Source: Blumeriella jaapii
Taxonomy: Eukaryota > Ascomycota > Leotiomycetes > Helotiales > Drepanopezizaceae
Assembly (NCBI GenBank): GCA_009599575.1
Contig: VWND01000007.1
Location: 372,001 to 436,000, forward strand
Length of the DNA: 64,000 nt
Direction of reading: 5' to 3'
Positions 32,597 to 42,752 of the stretch are shown here, one piece after another (position 1 is the stretch's first letter; every line of letters begins with the position of its first letter). A model generated the notes under the pieces. That model saw nothing but the letters and a program-made list of their open reading frames with translations, ran no database searches and had not been told where the DNA came from. The translations under genes were made by a program, and so were the position numbers.

Positions 32597-35500
32597 CTAT
32601 TTCAGCGGGGACTCTCCTACCCCGCAAGACCCTTTCCCAGGCGTCCATCCTGCACTAAAATTCGTGCTGCTCGAGCCCGGCGCAAGACCTATTGGTTTCC
32701 TCACTGGCGTTGTAGGCCCCGAAGCAGGCGCAACGTGACCGCCTCCCTCGGGCGTGAATTCCGGGCTCTGCGTCCTCTCGATGAGATGGCCGTCTTTCTT
32801 CGCGGTTGGCGCTCTGAATCCCATCAACCTGCCATCCTTGTAGATATCATCAATCATTGCTTCCAAGATACCTGCATCTTGAAACTCCAGGTACTTCTTG
32901 TACAGCTTCAGTGCTGTTCTCGCGTCCTCGATACTGTCATGGGTGCCGATCTGAATGTCTTCCTTCAAGAGATACGAAGCCAGGAATGAAAGGGAGAGGA
33001 GTCGGCGGTTGGAGTTGCTGTAGAAGAGATCGATTGTATCAATGACTTTGCTCTTTGGAACATGCACATTCAACACGCGGAAGTCCTGCTTGAGGCCGTG
33101 ACCTAGGAATTTGCAGCCAAGGTTCAGCATGATCCAGAGTTTTTTATAGACGACTTTGAGCGCCACTAGGTTGTGTTTCGAGATACCGACGTCGAGATCG
33201 CCTTGTCTGATGCCAGAGTACTCGGTCAGATAGTCGACAACGGTGTCTCGTATGTGTATGTAGTCATCGATAAAGGGGAGACCTTCGTCCTCCCCGGAGC
33301 ATCTGACTACGGAAACGCGAGCGAGCGCGTGCACGGTGGGTCTTACGGTCGTTCGGTCGCCTTTGGCGTTGACTTCTATTTCTGGTCGCCGCACAGATAC
33401 AAATTCTGTATCAAGTGCGATAATAGTGCCTTCAGTCGGGGCTTCTTGTGGGAAGGTCAGAGGCCGATAGGTTTTGACTGGATTCGGGCTAGACCTGTCA
33501 ATAACTGATATATATGCTAGGAAGGACACGAACATACTTGGAGTCCATATAAAGTATCTGCGTATCCAAGCTTTGCTTCCAGCTATCGTCAATCTTGTTG
33601 TTGTATAGCCTCATCTGATAGGTTATCACTGAAGGCAGTTTCCAAGTCGTGTTGAAAGTCAAAGCTTCCACAGCAGTAATAGGACGGACGAGGAAATCAT
33701 TGAAAAGATGCCATTGACTCCTTTCTGGTTTACTCGGAAGAGAATGCGCCACTAAGAAAAAAATGAGTTTTGCTCGAGAAATAGGAACGTGTATTTACCG
33801 TTCACCAAAGAAACGAGGTGTGGTTTTTGGTTGAGGCCACTGATAATCTCAGTGGCAACTCCAACCAGAGAATACACGGCAATGTTGTGTATCCCGCGCT
33901 GAAGGTGGAGCTTCAAGTCGTCGCCCTGGTAGCAAAAGAATTGTCCCTGAGGATCAATAATGATTCCAATTTCTTCTGGCAGCCATCCCGGTATCGCCCA
34001 AAATTGTTTGGCTTCCGGGCTATTGATGGCAGCATTTAGCATCAGTATTGCGGGCACATTGTGGACTGTCTTCTTGGTTGCAAGAGATTGATATCGTTGA
34101 CACCGACTGCACCAACCTCGACTGGTTGAATCACGCTCAACGCTCGATTTTAGAATCTGAGAGAAAGATGGTCTCTGGACCCTTGCATTTCGTGTCAAGA
34201 TTTTCTGAAGCATGTTAGCTTTTGAATATTCATGGTTGATAGCAATTCCTTACAGGTAATGGGTACAGAAGCTCATTGACAAATGTTGCTCCGGGTCTCG
34301 TATGCTCGCCTCGACAATGAATGCAGCGAATCCCAGTCGTCGCTGAAGTAGTCAAGATCTAACAGGGCTCTTTAGTTAGAGACCAGTTACTAGTACTGGT
34401 TTTACTCTACCTGATCGAATGTATGACTATGCGGAAGAATCGTCTTCCAGTCTTGCGTGATTCTGTCCAACAAGAAACGATTTAGTCCTTGTAACATAGT
34501 TGTTAGAGATGATCCGAGTGCATCCTCTTCTAGTAAACCTAGAGGCCCAGCTTTTATCGTGTTAGCGTCCTTAATGTTGTAAGCTGGAGATTCTTGTACC
34601 TTGTGTTTGGTAGCTGAACGTTTTCAAGAAGTTAGTGGCCTGGCATGTAGAGCCTTCGGCTCTTTCCAGCATGTCGAACAGAAATCCCATCTCACACAGT
34701 AAGCACAACTCGTTTGCGCATCTAGTAGCGGTATGTTGTAAAGCAAGGTTCCGGATCGGAGGGGTAAAGCGAAGAATCTGCAGCAATGAGTTTGCGTAAG
34801 AGTTGGGAATGTGTATTTCCAATCCCGAATATCGGGTTTGGTTGTAGTAGCTGAAGACTAGCTGTTAGCACATTGCCAGGTAGTTTTCTGGGGGATCGAA
34901 ACATGCCCGAAGTCGAAATCGTCCACCCCAAACTTGCTGTATCTAATTTCCACGTTCTCGTACCACACAGGAACTTTAGCTTTAACGCTCAAGAGCTCAG
35001 TTGCTCCAATGACGTCTAGATTGTTGGAAGGATCGCTTGGTCTTTGTTCCACAACTCCATCGTTGGAGCTTTCACGAGCCTTTTCACTGAGAAACTTCGG
35101 GGCTTGCAAACTGGAAGGCACTTTCTCGATTTCTCTCGCATTCTCAACCTGATTTCTTCTTGTGACTCGGTTGTTGCGCCCATACATGCCCCATTCAGTC
35201 ATTTTCAATGTGGAAAGGAACTGTTGGTCTTGTTTTGGAGGTGGAGCACCAACTTCAAAGATCAAGTGGCTCGGCCAATTTGAGAGAAGTTGCTCTCGAT
35301 AGTATGGCATCCCAACGCTACTCAGTGGGCTAAAATTACGTCAGAGATTTTTCAACCCTTTAAGAAGACTTACTCACGTATTCGGGTTCCAATCAGCTTC
35401 AGGAGGTGCCTCTTTGACGTCTGCGAGCTCCACCGGGTTACTGACATCCCCAAAACGCATCCGAGAAGGCGATCCCCACAAATGGACATGGCATTCAGTG

Positions 35501-36667
35501 TCTGCCACTACCAATGCCTCTCCAGAAGGTGCGATCTCAATTTTGCTGACAAAAGCCAGGGTGTTGACTTGCTTGATAATGCTCGAGTTGGGATTCATCA
35601 AGTCTACTATATGCATCTGGCCATGTTGAGAGACCACAATCACTGTCGTCGACATGCGTGGGTGCATTCTGAGATGTGCTGCTCCAGCAGGAAATGGAAC
35701 AGGACTGGATGCAGCCATGTGCTTCAAGTCAAACACATTGACCATGACATCCAGCACATATGGCTGGCCTTGCCGGATCTGGTATCCGCAACATACAATG
35801 TAGTCATTTTGTGCATCCATATCGTGAATGAGCGAGGAATGGGCGTTCCAGACTTTGATGACACGAAAGTCGGCCGGGTCCATGATATTGATGGTTCCTC
35901 TCTGTGTAGCAGCGCATATGTATCGACTCCGTCTCATCATAGTGTATTTATCGGGGGATGATATCTGACAAATCAGTTTGAGGGATAACAAACCACCCCG
36001 AAGGTCGAGTTTTCAAGTACCTGTTTCACAATGGCACCTTTTTCCACATCAATGACAAACATATAGTCTTGCATTCCCGCAACCAAGATCTCTAAATTTC
36101 CCTTGTTCGTATAGCTCATGCATCGAAGGTCTTTCATTTCATTATGACTATAGCCAAAGTTTCGTATCAGCTATGTTGCGGGTAACTCGGGATTGACTTC
36201 CATACGTGATGTGCCATCTTGGAGGACCTCGTCTCATTGCCATATGCACACTCTTCGACCCCAGAGCAATAACCCCCTTGTCGTGAAATAGCAATTGGTG
36301 GATGGGGCCATTTGCGCATTTGAAGGAGGTGTATCTGGCGAGTTCGACGCCGTAGAAGCTCGACACACGTCCAAACTGGTTCCCGGCCCACAACAATTCC
36401 TGCGAATTGTCGAATGCGAATGTCGATACGGGGGTATTGGAGACTTGAGGCCCAGGCGGAATGAGCAGGCGCCCAACCTGTATTGAGCATTGCGTGTTAG
36501 CATTCTATCGCGTTGAGGCACTCGAGGCCATCGAGGGTCGAGGCTGTAGCCCCGCGTTGGATTGATTCTGCGACCTGGCTGCTGGCGCAGCTCCACGCAA
36601 CTGGGGAACGAGCGGTATAAAAAGATCAGAGGACTGACTGACTTACTTCCTCCCATTCGCCATCCAT
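32597..36667 (-). CDS. PAN2: PAN2, catalytic subunit of the Pan2-Pan3 poly(A) deadenylase
   Basis: Eleven exons on the minus strand (36667-36647, 36477-36206, 36147-36021, 35964-35378, 35329-34907, 34850-34600, 34550-34411, 34358-34254, 34204-33799, 33751-33538, 33494-32597) sum to 1,147 codons plus stop with no phase error. The N-terminal WD40 part runs from MDGEWEEVGRLL through ELLWAGNQFGRVSSFYG and DYMFVIDVEKG. A linker and the inactive ubiquitin-hydrolase-like domain follow (YSGLEIHIPNSYANSLLQI, GWCSRCQRYQSL). The C-terminal DEDDh exonuclease has ALDTEFV, GHGLKQDF, and HDSIEDARTAL. It shortens mRNA poly(A) tails in the cytoplasm with Pan3 and Pab1. The intron 34851-34906 starts with GC, not GT (donor GG/gcatgt); only this junction preserves DFGYYNQTRYSG. 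Exon 1 is just 21 nt. Confidence 0.95.
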
Positions 36668-37139
36668 CGCGTCTGGTCAGGGTGTCTCTACCAGTCCATG
36701 GCGGCAAGCGTAGCGTTGACACGCGTGCAATGCGAGCAATGCGAGCCGGACCTCGCGATAGTTGCAGAACCCGCGATGTCCTCCGGAAGCAGTTTAGTCT
36801 GCTTTAGGCGGTGATTTGATTTCCACCTACTGACACTACAGTATCTGTACAGTAGTAGACATGCACGCACGGCATCCCGGGATGGAGGTATGTGTACAGT
36901 ACATATAGGTACTATATGTAACCTTGCAAAACTCTCCACGTTTCGTTTGCCTTCACGGCTTCTTGTTTGTGAACTCTGTTTCCCCTGGGGGACGAGGCAG
37001 CCGGACGGATAAGTGCGAGTGTCCATCCCTCGAGCCCTCGTCCCGAACTCCTCAATGGCTTCTGCGATATCTCGCTCTCACAACCCACCACTTCTCCAGT
37101 TTGTATCACGCCTCAGCAAGTCTCCTCCACCTCGTCGTC
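36668..37139. other. Divergent promoter region
   Basis: 472 nt shared upstream of PAN2 (-) and the MFS transporter gene (+). It contains TACAGTA-type motifs at about 36835-36855 and 36893-36915. No gene is recognised. Confidence 0.55.
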
Positions 37140-38525
37140 ATGGATTTCTACGATCAATCATTCATCCTCCTAGTGACCGCGTGTGGCGTTCTCTGTTGGA
37201 GACAGTACTACAGCGAAGGAGAGAAATCGAAGGAGAAAGACACTTCCGGTCAGCCGACGGCGACTCCTAGAGAGCAGATTCAAGCAATCAATTTCACGCG
37301 ACTATTCCTCATTGTATACTGTCTGGTCATGGCGTCTGATTGGCTTCAAGGTACGAGCGATTTGATTGTCATTGGAGATTGGGCTGACCAGATTGCAGGG
37401 CCATATGTGTATAGCTTGTATAAAGACCAATTCGGCCTTACAGAGACGCTGGTAGCTGCGCTCTTCACCACCGGTTTCCTCTCGGGAGGCATATTCGGAT
37501 ACTTTGTCGGCCAGTTCGCAGATCGGTATGGCCGCAAAGTAGCCTGTCTGGTATTTTGCATCACCTACTCCACGGCCTGCCTCTCCACCCTCGTTCCCAG
37601 TGTCCCGGTCCTCTTCCTCGGCCGCATGTTCGGCGGTCTTTCAACCAGCTTGATGTACAGCGCCTTCGAAAGCTGGATGGTTACTGAATACCACAAGAGA
37701 CAGATGGACAAAGCTGGGTCGAGCTTGAGCGGAATGTATGGCATCATGACAACCCTCAACAGTATCGTGGCTATACTGTCAGGCGTTTTCAGCGAATGGC
37801 TCGTCGACTTCACCGGTACCAAACGGTCGCCATTCATGGCGAGCATAGCACTACTCGCTTTAGCATTCTGGATCATCCTCATCGGCTGGACAGAGAATTA
37901 TGGTGACAGCCATCAGACATCTGAAACCTCAGCCCTCCCCCAAAGAGACGTGCTCAAAACATTCTTCACCGATAAACGCATCCTAACTATCGGCCTCGCG
38001 TCTTGCTTTTTCGAAGGGAGCATGTACCTTTTTGTCTTTTTCTGGACACCCGCCCTCAAATCTGCGCAAGACCTTGCCAGCTCTCCCGCTCTCCCGCTCG
38101 GAATGATATTTGCGTGTTTCATGGGCTCCACCATGCTCGGCTCGATGGCCTTCAACCTGCTCGTCACGAAGTACAATCTCATCGGGCATTCGCGCCTTTT
38201 AACCATTACGTTTGCTACGGCGAGCAGCAGCCTCCTGATCCCTGTGATCATTCAAGACGAGGCCTTGACTTTCTGGAGTTTTTGCGTATTTGAAGTATGC
38301 GTGGGCGTGTACTGGCCTTGTGTTGGGTACTTGAAAGGACGCTTCATCGATGATGGGATCCGGGCGAGGATTTACGGAATGCTGAGAATTCCGTTGAACT
38401 GTTTCGTGGTTGTCGCCTTGTCCTTAATGAAGGAAGGGTCGGACTACCGGGACTCGGTTTTTATCACCTGCAGTGGGTTGCTCGTGTTGACTTCGGGTAT
38501 CTTCCATTACTACGTTAGCGATTAA
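37140..38525 (+). CDS. MFSD5-like major facilitator (molybdate-anion transporter family)
   Basis: Two exons (37140-37350, 37399-38525) give 445 residues with about 12 hydrophobic spans. Family features are VMASDWLQGPYVYSLYKDQF in the first loop and FVGQFADRYGRKV, the MFS loop 2-3 motif. GRMFGGLSTSLMYSAFESWMV and EVCVGVYWPCVGYLKGRFI follow. Relatives in algae and animals transport molybdate. The 48-nt segment 37351-37398 begins gtacga, ends ttgcag, has a gctgac branch-like site, and would insert 16 residues into the otherwise conserved LQGPYVY. It contains no stop and is a multiple of three, so it reads through as if coding. I treat it as an intron. The start at 37140 is the first ATG in frame. 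Confidence 0.9.
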   Translation: MDFYDQSFILLVTACGVLCWRQYYSEGEKSKEKDTSGQPTATPREQIQAINFTRLFLIVYCLVMASDWLQGTSDLIVIGDWADQIAGPYVYSLYKDQFGLTETLVAALFTTGFLSGGIFGYFVGQFADRYGRKVACLVFCITYSTACLSTLVPSVPVLFLGRMFGGLSTSLMYSAFESWMVTEYHKRQMDKAGSSLSGMYGIMTTLNSIVAILSGVFSEWLVDFTGTKRSPFMASIALLALAFWIILIGWTENYGDSHQTSETSALPQRDVLKTFFTDKRILTIGLASCFFEGSMYLFVFFWTPALKSAQDLASSPALPLGMIFACFMGSTMLGSMAFNLLVTKYNLIGHSRLLTITFATASSSLLIPVIIQDEALTFWSFCVFEVCVGVYWPCVGYLKGRFIDDGIRARIYGMLRIPLNCFVVVALSLMKEGSDYRDSVFITCSGLLVLTSGIFHYYVSD

Positions 38526-38892
38526 ATCCACGCGGGCGAGGAAGTTGTAAAATAGAAATTGTCATTACAGAGAGTGGTACGATTCCGTTTAATAAGCAAT
38601 TTATGAGATGACCATGTTAAAAGACAATGATATCTACGCAATCTACCATCCACTCTCCCTCGAGTCCAGATATCAGATACCGAATTCCACGCCCCCCAAC
38701 CCAGCGCCAGGAACAACGCAAGCGCCCATCGAAAATGCTGCCAGCCGCATACTCCGTAAAGGGAAAAATCCATATCCATCCCTCATCTCCCTCCTGAGCA
38801 CTACTCCGCACCCTATAAACACCATGAAAAATGCATGGAAAAGACTTGGGTCGCCCGGTCGCGTGGATCTATGACGGGCATCCGGGCCAGGT
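38526..38892. other. Convergent intergenic region
   Basis: 367 nt between the stop codons of the MFS transporter and UBC8-like genes. No gene is recognised. Confidence 0.6.
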
Positions 38893-39898
38893 TCAGACTT
38901 CCTCCATCTGCCCAGCCGGCTCCTCGTCCTCCTCGTCTCCGAAGCTTCCCACCGAAGACATGTCGTCGTCGTCGTCCGTCTCATCACCAGCCTCGTCAGC
39001 AGCCTCTTTGCTAGCATACTTCGCCACATATTCTGCAACACATCAGCAACTCTCAAGGTTCCATCGTAACACGGGTAACACACCCTTGACCTTAGCATCG
39101 TAACTCTTGGGTTCTCTCATCAGTAACGCAGCCGCTTCGCCGTTCAACGGATCGGTAGGATTCGGGTATCGTAGGAGTTGTGGGAGAAAGACTTCGAATA
39201 TATTGATCATATCGAACATAGGCGACCAGGTTTGGTTGATAACGTCGAGACACACGGAGCCGGATCTGCTTCTGGGTTAGTCCTCAGTCGACATTTAGAG
39301 GAAGAACATACAACTCGTCGATGTTAGGGTGAAAGATACGATTCACGAAGCCGATGCTGGGAGACTTGTAGGGGTATTGGTCTGGCAGCTCGACGTGAAC
39401 CTTCCATAGACCTCCTTCGAACGGTGCTGTGATGTGTCAGAACTTCCCACATTGCAAGCCAACTCCAGCACTCACTTTCCTTGGGTCCCTTGAACCGGAC
39501 GTAGAACTCCTGCCTGTTTCCCCTGGATCAACATCTTGTAGACTCGTGCTTAAGAGGGAGGGCGTACACTGAGCGGCAGTCAGCACTCATTCGGCGGAGT
39601 CGAAACGACAGAACACCTACTGTTATCGTTGACGAGAGTAACTTCATAGTCGCTCATCAACCTGATGATAATAAGCCTCCTTCACATTCGGCCATGTTGA
39701 GTTGGGAGTAATGCATACATCCTGCAGGCTGCGAGTTAGCAATAATCTCTCAGGGGGCCATAATGTCGTGAAACTCGACTCACTTCATGACCTGTGAAAT
39801 GGGAATAACAGTCAGTCTCTGCCGCGCGTATCCTCAAGCTCCAAAAGATGCGACATTCAACTCACATCCGTCTCAATACGTCGGCGCGGGGAAGACAT
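38893..39898 (-). CDS. UBC8: Ubiquitin-conjugating enzyme E2, UBC8/UBE2H type, with micro-exons
   Basis: Nine exons on the minus strand: 39898-39866, 39791-39784 (8 nt), 39721-39719 (3 nt), 39661-39621, 39568 (1 nt), 39513-39476, 39426-39312, 39265-39084 and 39032-38893. They sum to 561 nt, 186 residues. The protein begins [20 protein letters not shown] and reads through [19 protein letters not shown]. It has the UBC core [19 protein letters not shown], then [15 protein letters not shown] with the catalytic Cys, and an acidic tail ([11 protein letters not shown]). Ubc8 is the E2 of the GID/CTLH ligase, which in yeast targets gluconeogenic enzymes such as PEPCK. The tiny exons are inferred: they are the choice that restores family length and residues (VMK-x-LMSD, NDN-M-QEF). 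An alternative without the 1-nt exon uses donor gtgttc at 39616 and reads NDNSRQEF, one residue longer than yeast. No cDNA is available to decide. Confidence 0.88.
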
Positions 39899-40739
39899 CT
39901 TGGCTTGTGTGTTTAGTGCGGTAGAATCAGTTGTCGCTGTCTGTTCCTCAGTGCGCAGAGGGTGAAAGTCGAGGTCGGATGCCTCCAACGAGTGGGCGCT
40001 ACTGCTTCGACTTGCTGGGTGCCAGGGAGCGTTTCGGACGGGGAGGTGGATGGATGGATGGATGGGAAGAAGGAAAGAAGGCGGAGAGAAGGGGAAGCTC
40101 GTGATGACGCTTATCGCGCTCGGCAGGAGACAAGAGCTTCAAGTACCTTGTCGCAAAGGGCCTTTGGCTTGGCCTCGAGCTTTCGTTGGTACGGCTATCT
40201 CGACTTGGTACTGTACTTGACTTGCTTGCTCCAGTCTCGCACAGTACTGTATGTGCAGCGTAGTACAGTGCACAGTGCTGTACCTATTGTCTTTATGGAG
40301 AATCAAGCTTGATTCGGCTCTAATTGGGATAAAGAGGCCTTTGAGACAAGATGCTCTCTGACTCCCCGATACATGCGATCGAGTCACAACCAGCATATCT
40401 TGTGTCCCTGTTTGACGGACTTGGGAATCACCGATTTCCCTTACGAATGATTCCCATGGCTCGTCAACCCGCGCAACTTGCTATATAGATGACATTCGAG
40501 CACCGATCATTCCTTGTGACTCCGTATGCTGAACCAAGTCCCGAACCAGTCTAGGCTGCCGAGGCAAAAGGTCGAGTCATCAGTTCGTCGTCGAGTCAGT
40601 ATGGAATGAACTGCGTACGACGCATCCCATTAGAAAGCCCATTTCCGTACAAAATGCCTTCCTTTCTCTCCGCCTGCGGTAAGAGTCAACTCGTTCGTCT
40701 CCATCACCAAGGTTGGCGCAATCGAGACAAATTGCCGCC
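39899..40739. other. Divergent promoter region
   Basis: It lies upstream of both UBC8 (-) and the panB-type gene (+). It carries a short GGAT tract at about 40048-40064 and GTACTGTA/TACAGTGC motifs at 40205-40285. No gene is recognised. Confidence 0.55.
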
Positions 40740-41809
40740 ATGTCAACAACTTCTTTCCTCGTGAAAGCGTCTCGTGACCTTTTGTCGACGTCTTTACGAC
40801 CAGCATCATTTGCCGCGAGGGCGTCACGTTCTCAAGTCCAAAAAAGAAGTAGCTCCCATGGACCGTATGCGCCAATGATATTGACAAGTCCAGACCCGAG
40901 GAAGAAGATCACTTTGAATACCTTGCGGTCACTCCATCAAAAGGGGGAGCCGATCACTGTCCTGACGGCCCATGACTTTCCTAGCGGATATGTTGCCGAT
41001 GCTGCCGGGATAGAAATTGTCCTCGTGGGGGATAGTCTTGCAATGGTAGCACTGGGAATGGAAGACACAAGCGAAGTGCTCGTAGAAGAGATGCTGTTTC
41101 ATTGTCGGTCTGTAGCCAGAGCGGCCAAAAGATCCTTCACTGTATGTCCCCACGTGCGTTGCAAAAAACATCCACTAACACTCATTTGCAGGTTGGAGAT
41201 CTTCCCATGGGATCATACGAGGTTTCTCCCGAGCAAGGCTTGCAGACGGCTATCAAATTCGTCAAAGACGGACGCATGCAAGGCATCAAGCTTGAGGGTG
41301 GTGTGGATATGGCACCCACCATCAAGAAAATCACGACAGCCGGGATCCCAGTCTTAGGTCACGTTGGTCTGACACCACAGCGCCAGAATGCTCTGGGAGG
41401 GTTCCGTGTCCAGGGCAAGACATCATCTGGTGCTATGAAAGTTCTCGAAGATGCCCTGGCTATTCAAGAAGCCGGGTGTTTCGCAACAGTCATCGAGGCT
41501 GTCCCCCAAGAAGTCGCAACCTTGATTACAAAGAAGCTGTCAATCCCAACAATTGGTATCGGTGCTGGAAATGGTTGTTCGGGTCAAGTGCTGGTGCAAG
41601 TCGACATGACCGGAAACTTTCCTCCTGGTCGGTTCATCCCGAAGTTTGTCAAAAAGTATGGTGATGTCTGGGATGAGAGCTTGAAAGCTATCGAATTATA
41701 TCGAGATGAGACCAAGAGTCGGGCATATCCTGCACCAGAGCACACATACCCAATACCAAAATCAGAACTGGAGGAGTTCGAGCGTGCAATGCAGGCAAAG
41801 TTTGCTTGA
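40740..41809 (+). CDS. panB: 3-methyl-2-oxobutanoate (ketopantoate) hydroxymethyltransferase
   Basis: Two exons (40740-41141, 41192-41809) give 339 residues. It makes ketopantoate from alpha-ketoisovalerate, the first step of pantothenate and CoA synthesis. Motifs in order are TVLTAHDFPSGYVADAAGI, LVGDSLAMVALGMEDT with the metal-binding Asp, VGDLPMGSYEVS, and IKLEGGVDMAP. GHVGLTPQ, the catalytic VIEAVP and IGIGAGNGCSGQVLV follow. About 40 basic and Ser-rich residues precede the domain and look like a mitochondrial presequence. The ATG at 40740 has a perfect GCCGCC context. Confidence 0.96.
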
Positions 41810-41967
41810 ACTTGCACGCTTTCTGTTGTATTACGATGCGGTCGCTTTTGTGTTCCCATGCCATCATGGCGTTTTAGCATAGATGGCGTTCGGTTTTTGG
41901 GGGGAATTCCGCAGGTTTGTAGCAAGGGAGCCGTCTGAATTCTCAAATGAGCCCATGGCAGCCTCCT

Positions 41968-42473
41968 TTACCCAAATGCTGGGGTCATCGAATAAGTGAC
42001 AATAAGTTGATCCTTAGAATCTTTGAAGCACTGCACCAACACATCAGTACCTATCGCTTCTCAAAGTTTGGATTTCACTAGGAGACACGACTCACCCTAT
42101 GCAAATTGCCCACCACCTCATCCAGTGCCGGCGCAAAACTAGAGTTAACGTACAGGAACACACTATCCATCTCTCCGACCTTTAGCACCCTCCTCAAGTA
42201 GGTAACCACAACCTCAAACCGCTGCGCGCTTGATATCTTGCAAACCTGGTTTCGTAGCGAAGGAGCGCTGCCCACCGCTTTGAAGTGGACTGCGATTTTG
42301 GACTTGGGGAATTCGCCGGCCGTGGACAGAGCCGAGGCTGCGTCATGAGGTAGCGCGGTCAATAGCACGGAGGAGGCGAGAGTGAGGGGGATATCCGGGT
42401 CGTGTTGCGTAGAGTCAGGGATTGCTTCAGCGGGCGTGCCGACTCTGGGGGGTGTGGGTGACGGAGAGGACAT
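41968..42473 (-). CDS. ATG12: Ubiquitin-like autophagy protein Atg12
   Basis: Two exons on the minus strand (42473-42096, 42030-41968) give 146 residues. After a disordered Pro/Ser N terminus comes the ubiquitin fold: KIAVHFKAVGSAPSLRNQVC, FEVVVTYLRRVL, DSVFLYVNSSFAPALDEVVG and NLHRCFKDSKDQLIVTYSMT. The C terminus is PAFG, and the last Gly is the residue conjugated to Atg5 by Atg7 and Atg10 with no processing needed. The Atg12-Atg5 conjugate promotes Atg8 lipidation on the phagophore. The frame opens 120 nt further upstream (ATG at 42593), but 42473 fits family N termini better. Its start lies 280 nt before the stop of ICP55. Confidence 0.95.
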
Positions 42474-42752
42474 TGTTGTGGTGGTATGTAGTTGCAACGT
42501 GAGTGAGGGGAGGCTGAGGATAGATGAGTTGGCGATGGCAAGGCTGAGAATTGTAATTCGGACCGAACAGGGGTTCAAGACTTGGAGCGCCAAAGGCAGG
42601 TCAGAATAACTGCAAGTATCCGGAATACGTAAATGTAATAGAACTGTATTGTGGTATTGTTTCTTTCATTTGTGACTCAGCATTTGCTGTAGTTGCGAAA
42701 TAGACCAACAGCAGTTGTACAGTACAGTACATATGATACATCTCAGAGACAC

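Noticed and set aside
39514..39620. Stwintron (intron inserted in the splice site of another) in UBC8
   Set aside because: Both introns have their own complete GT and AG and leave a T between them, so neither splice site is interrupted. Stepwise removal is still possible.
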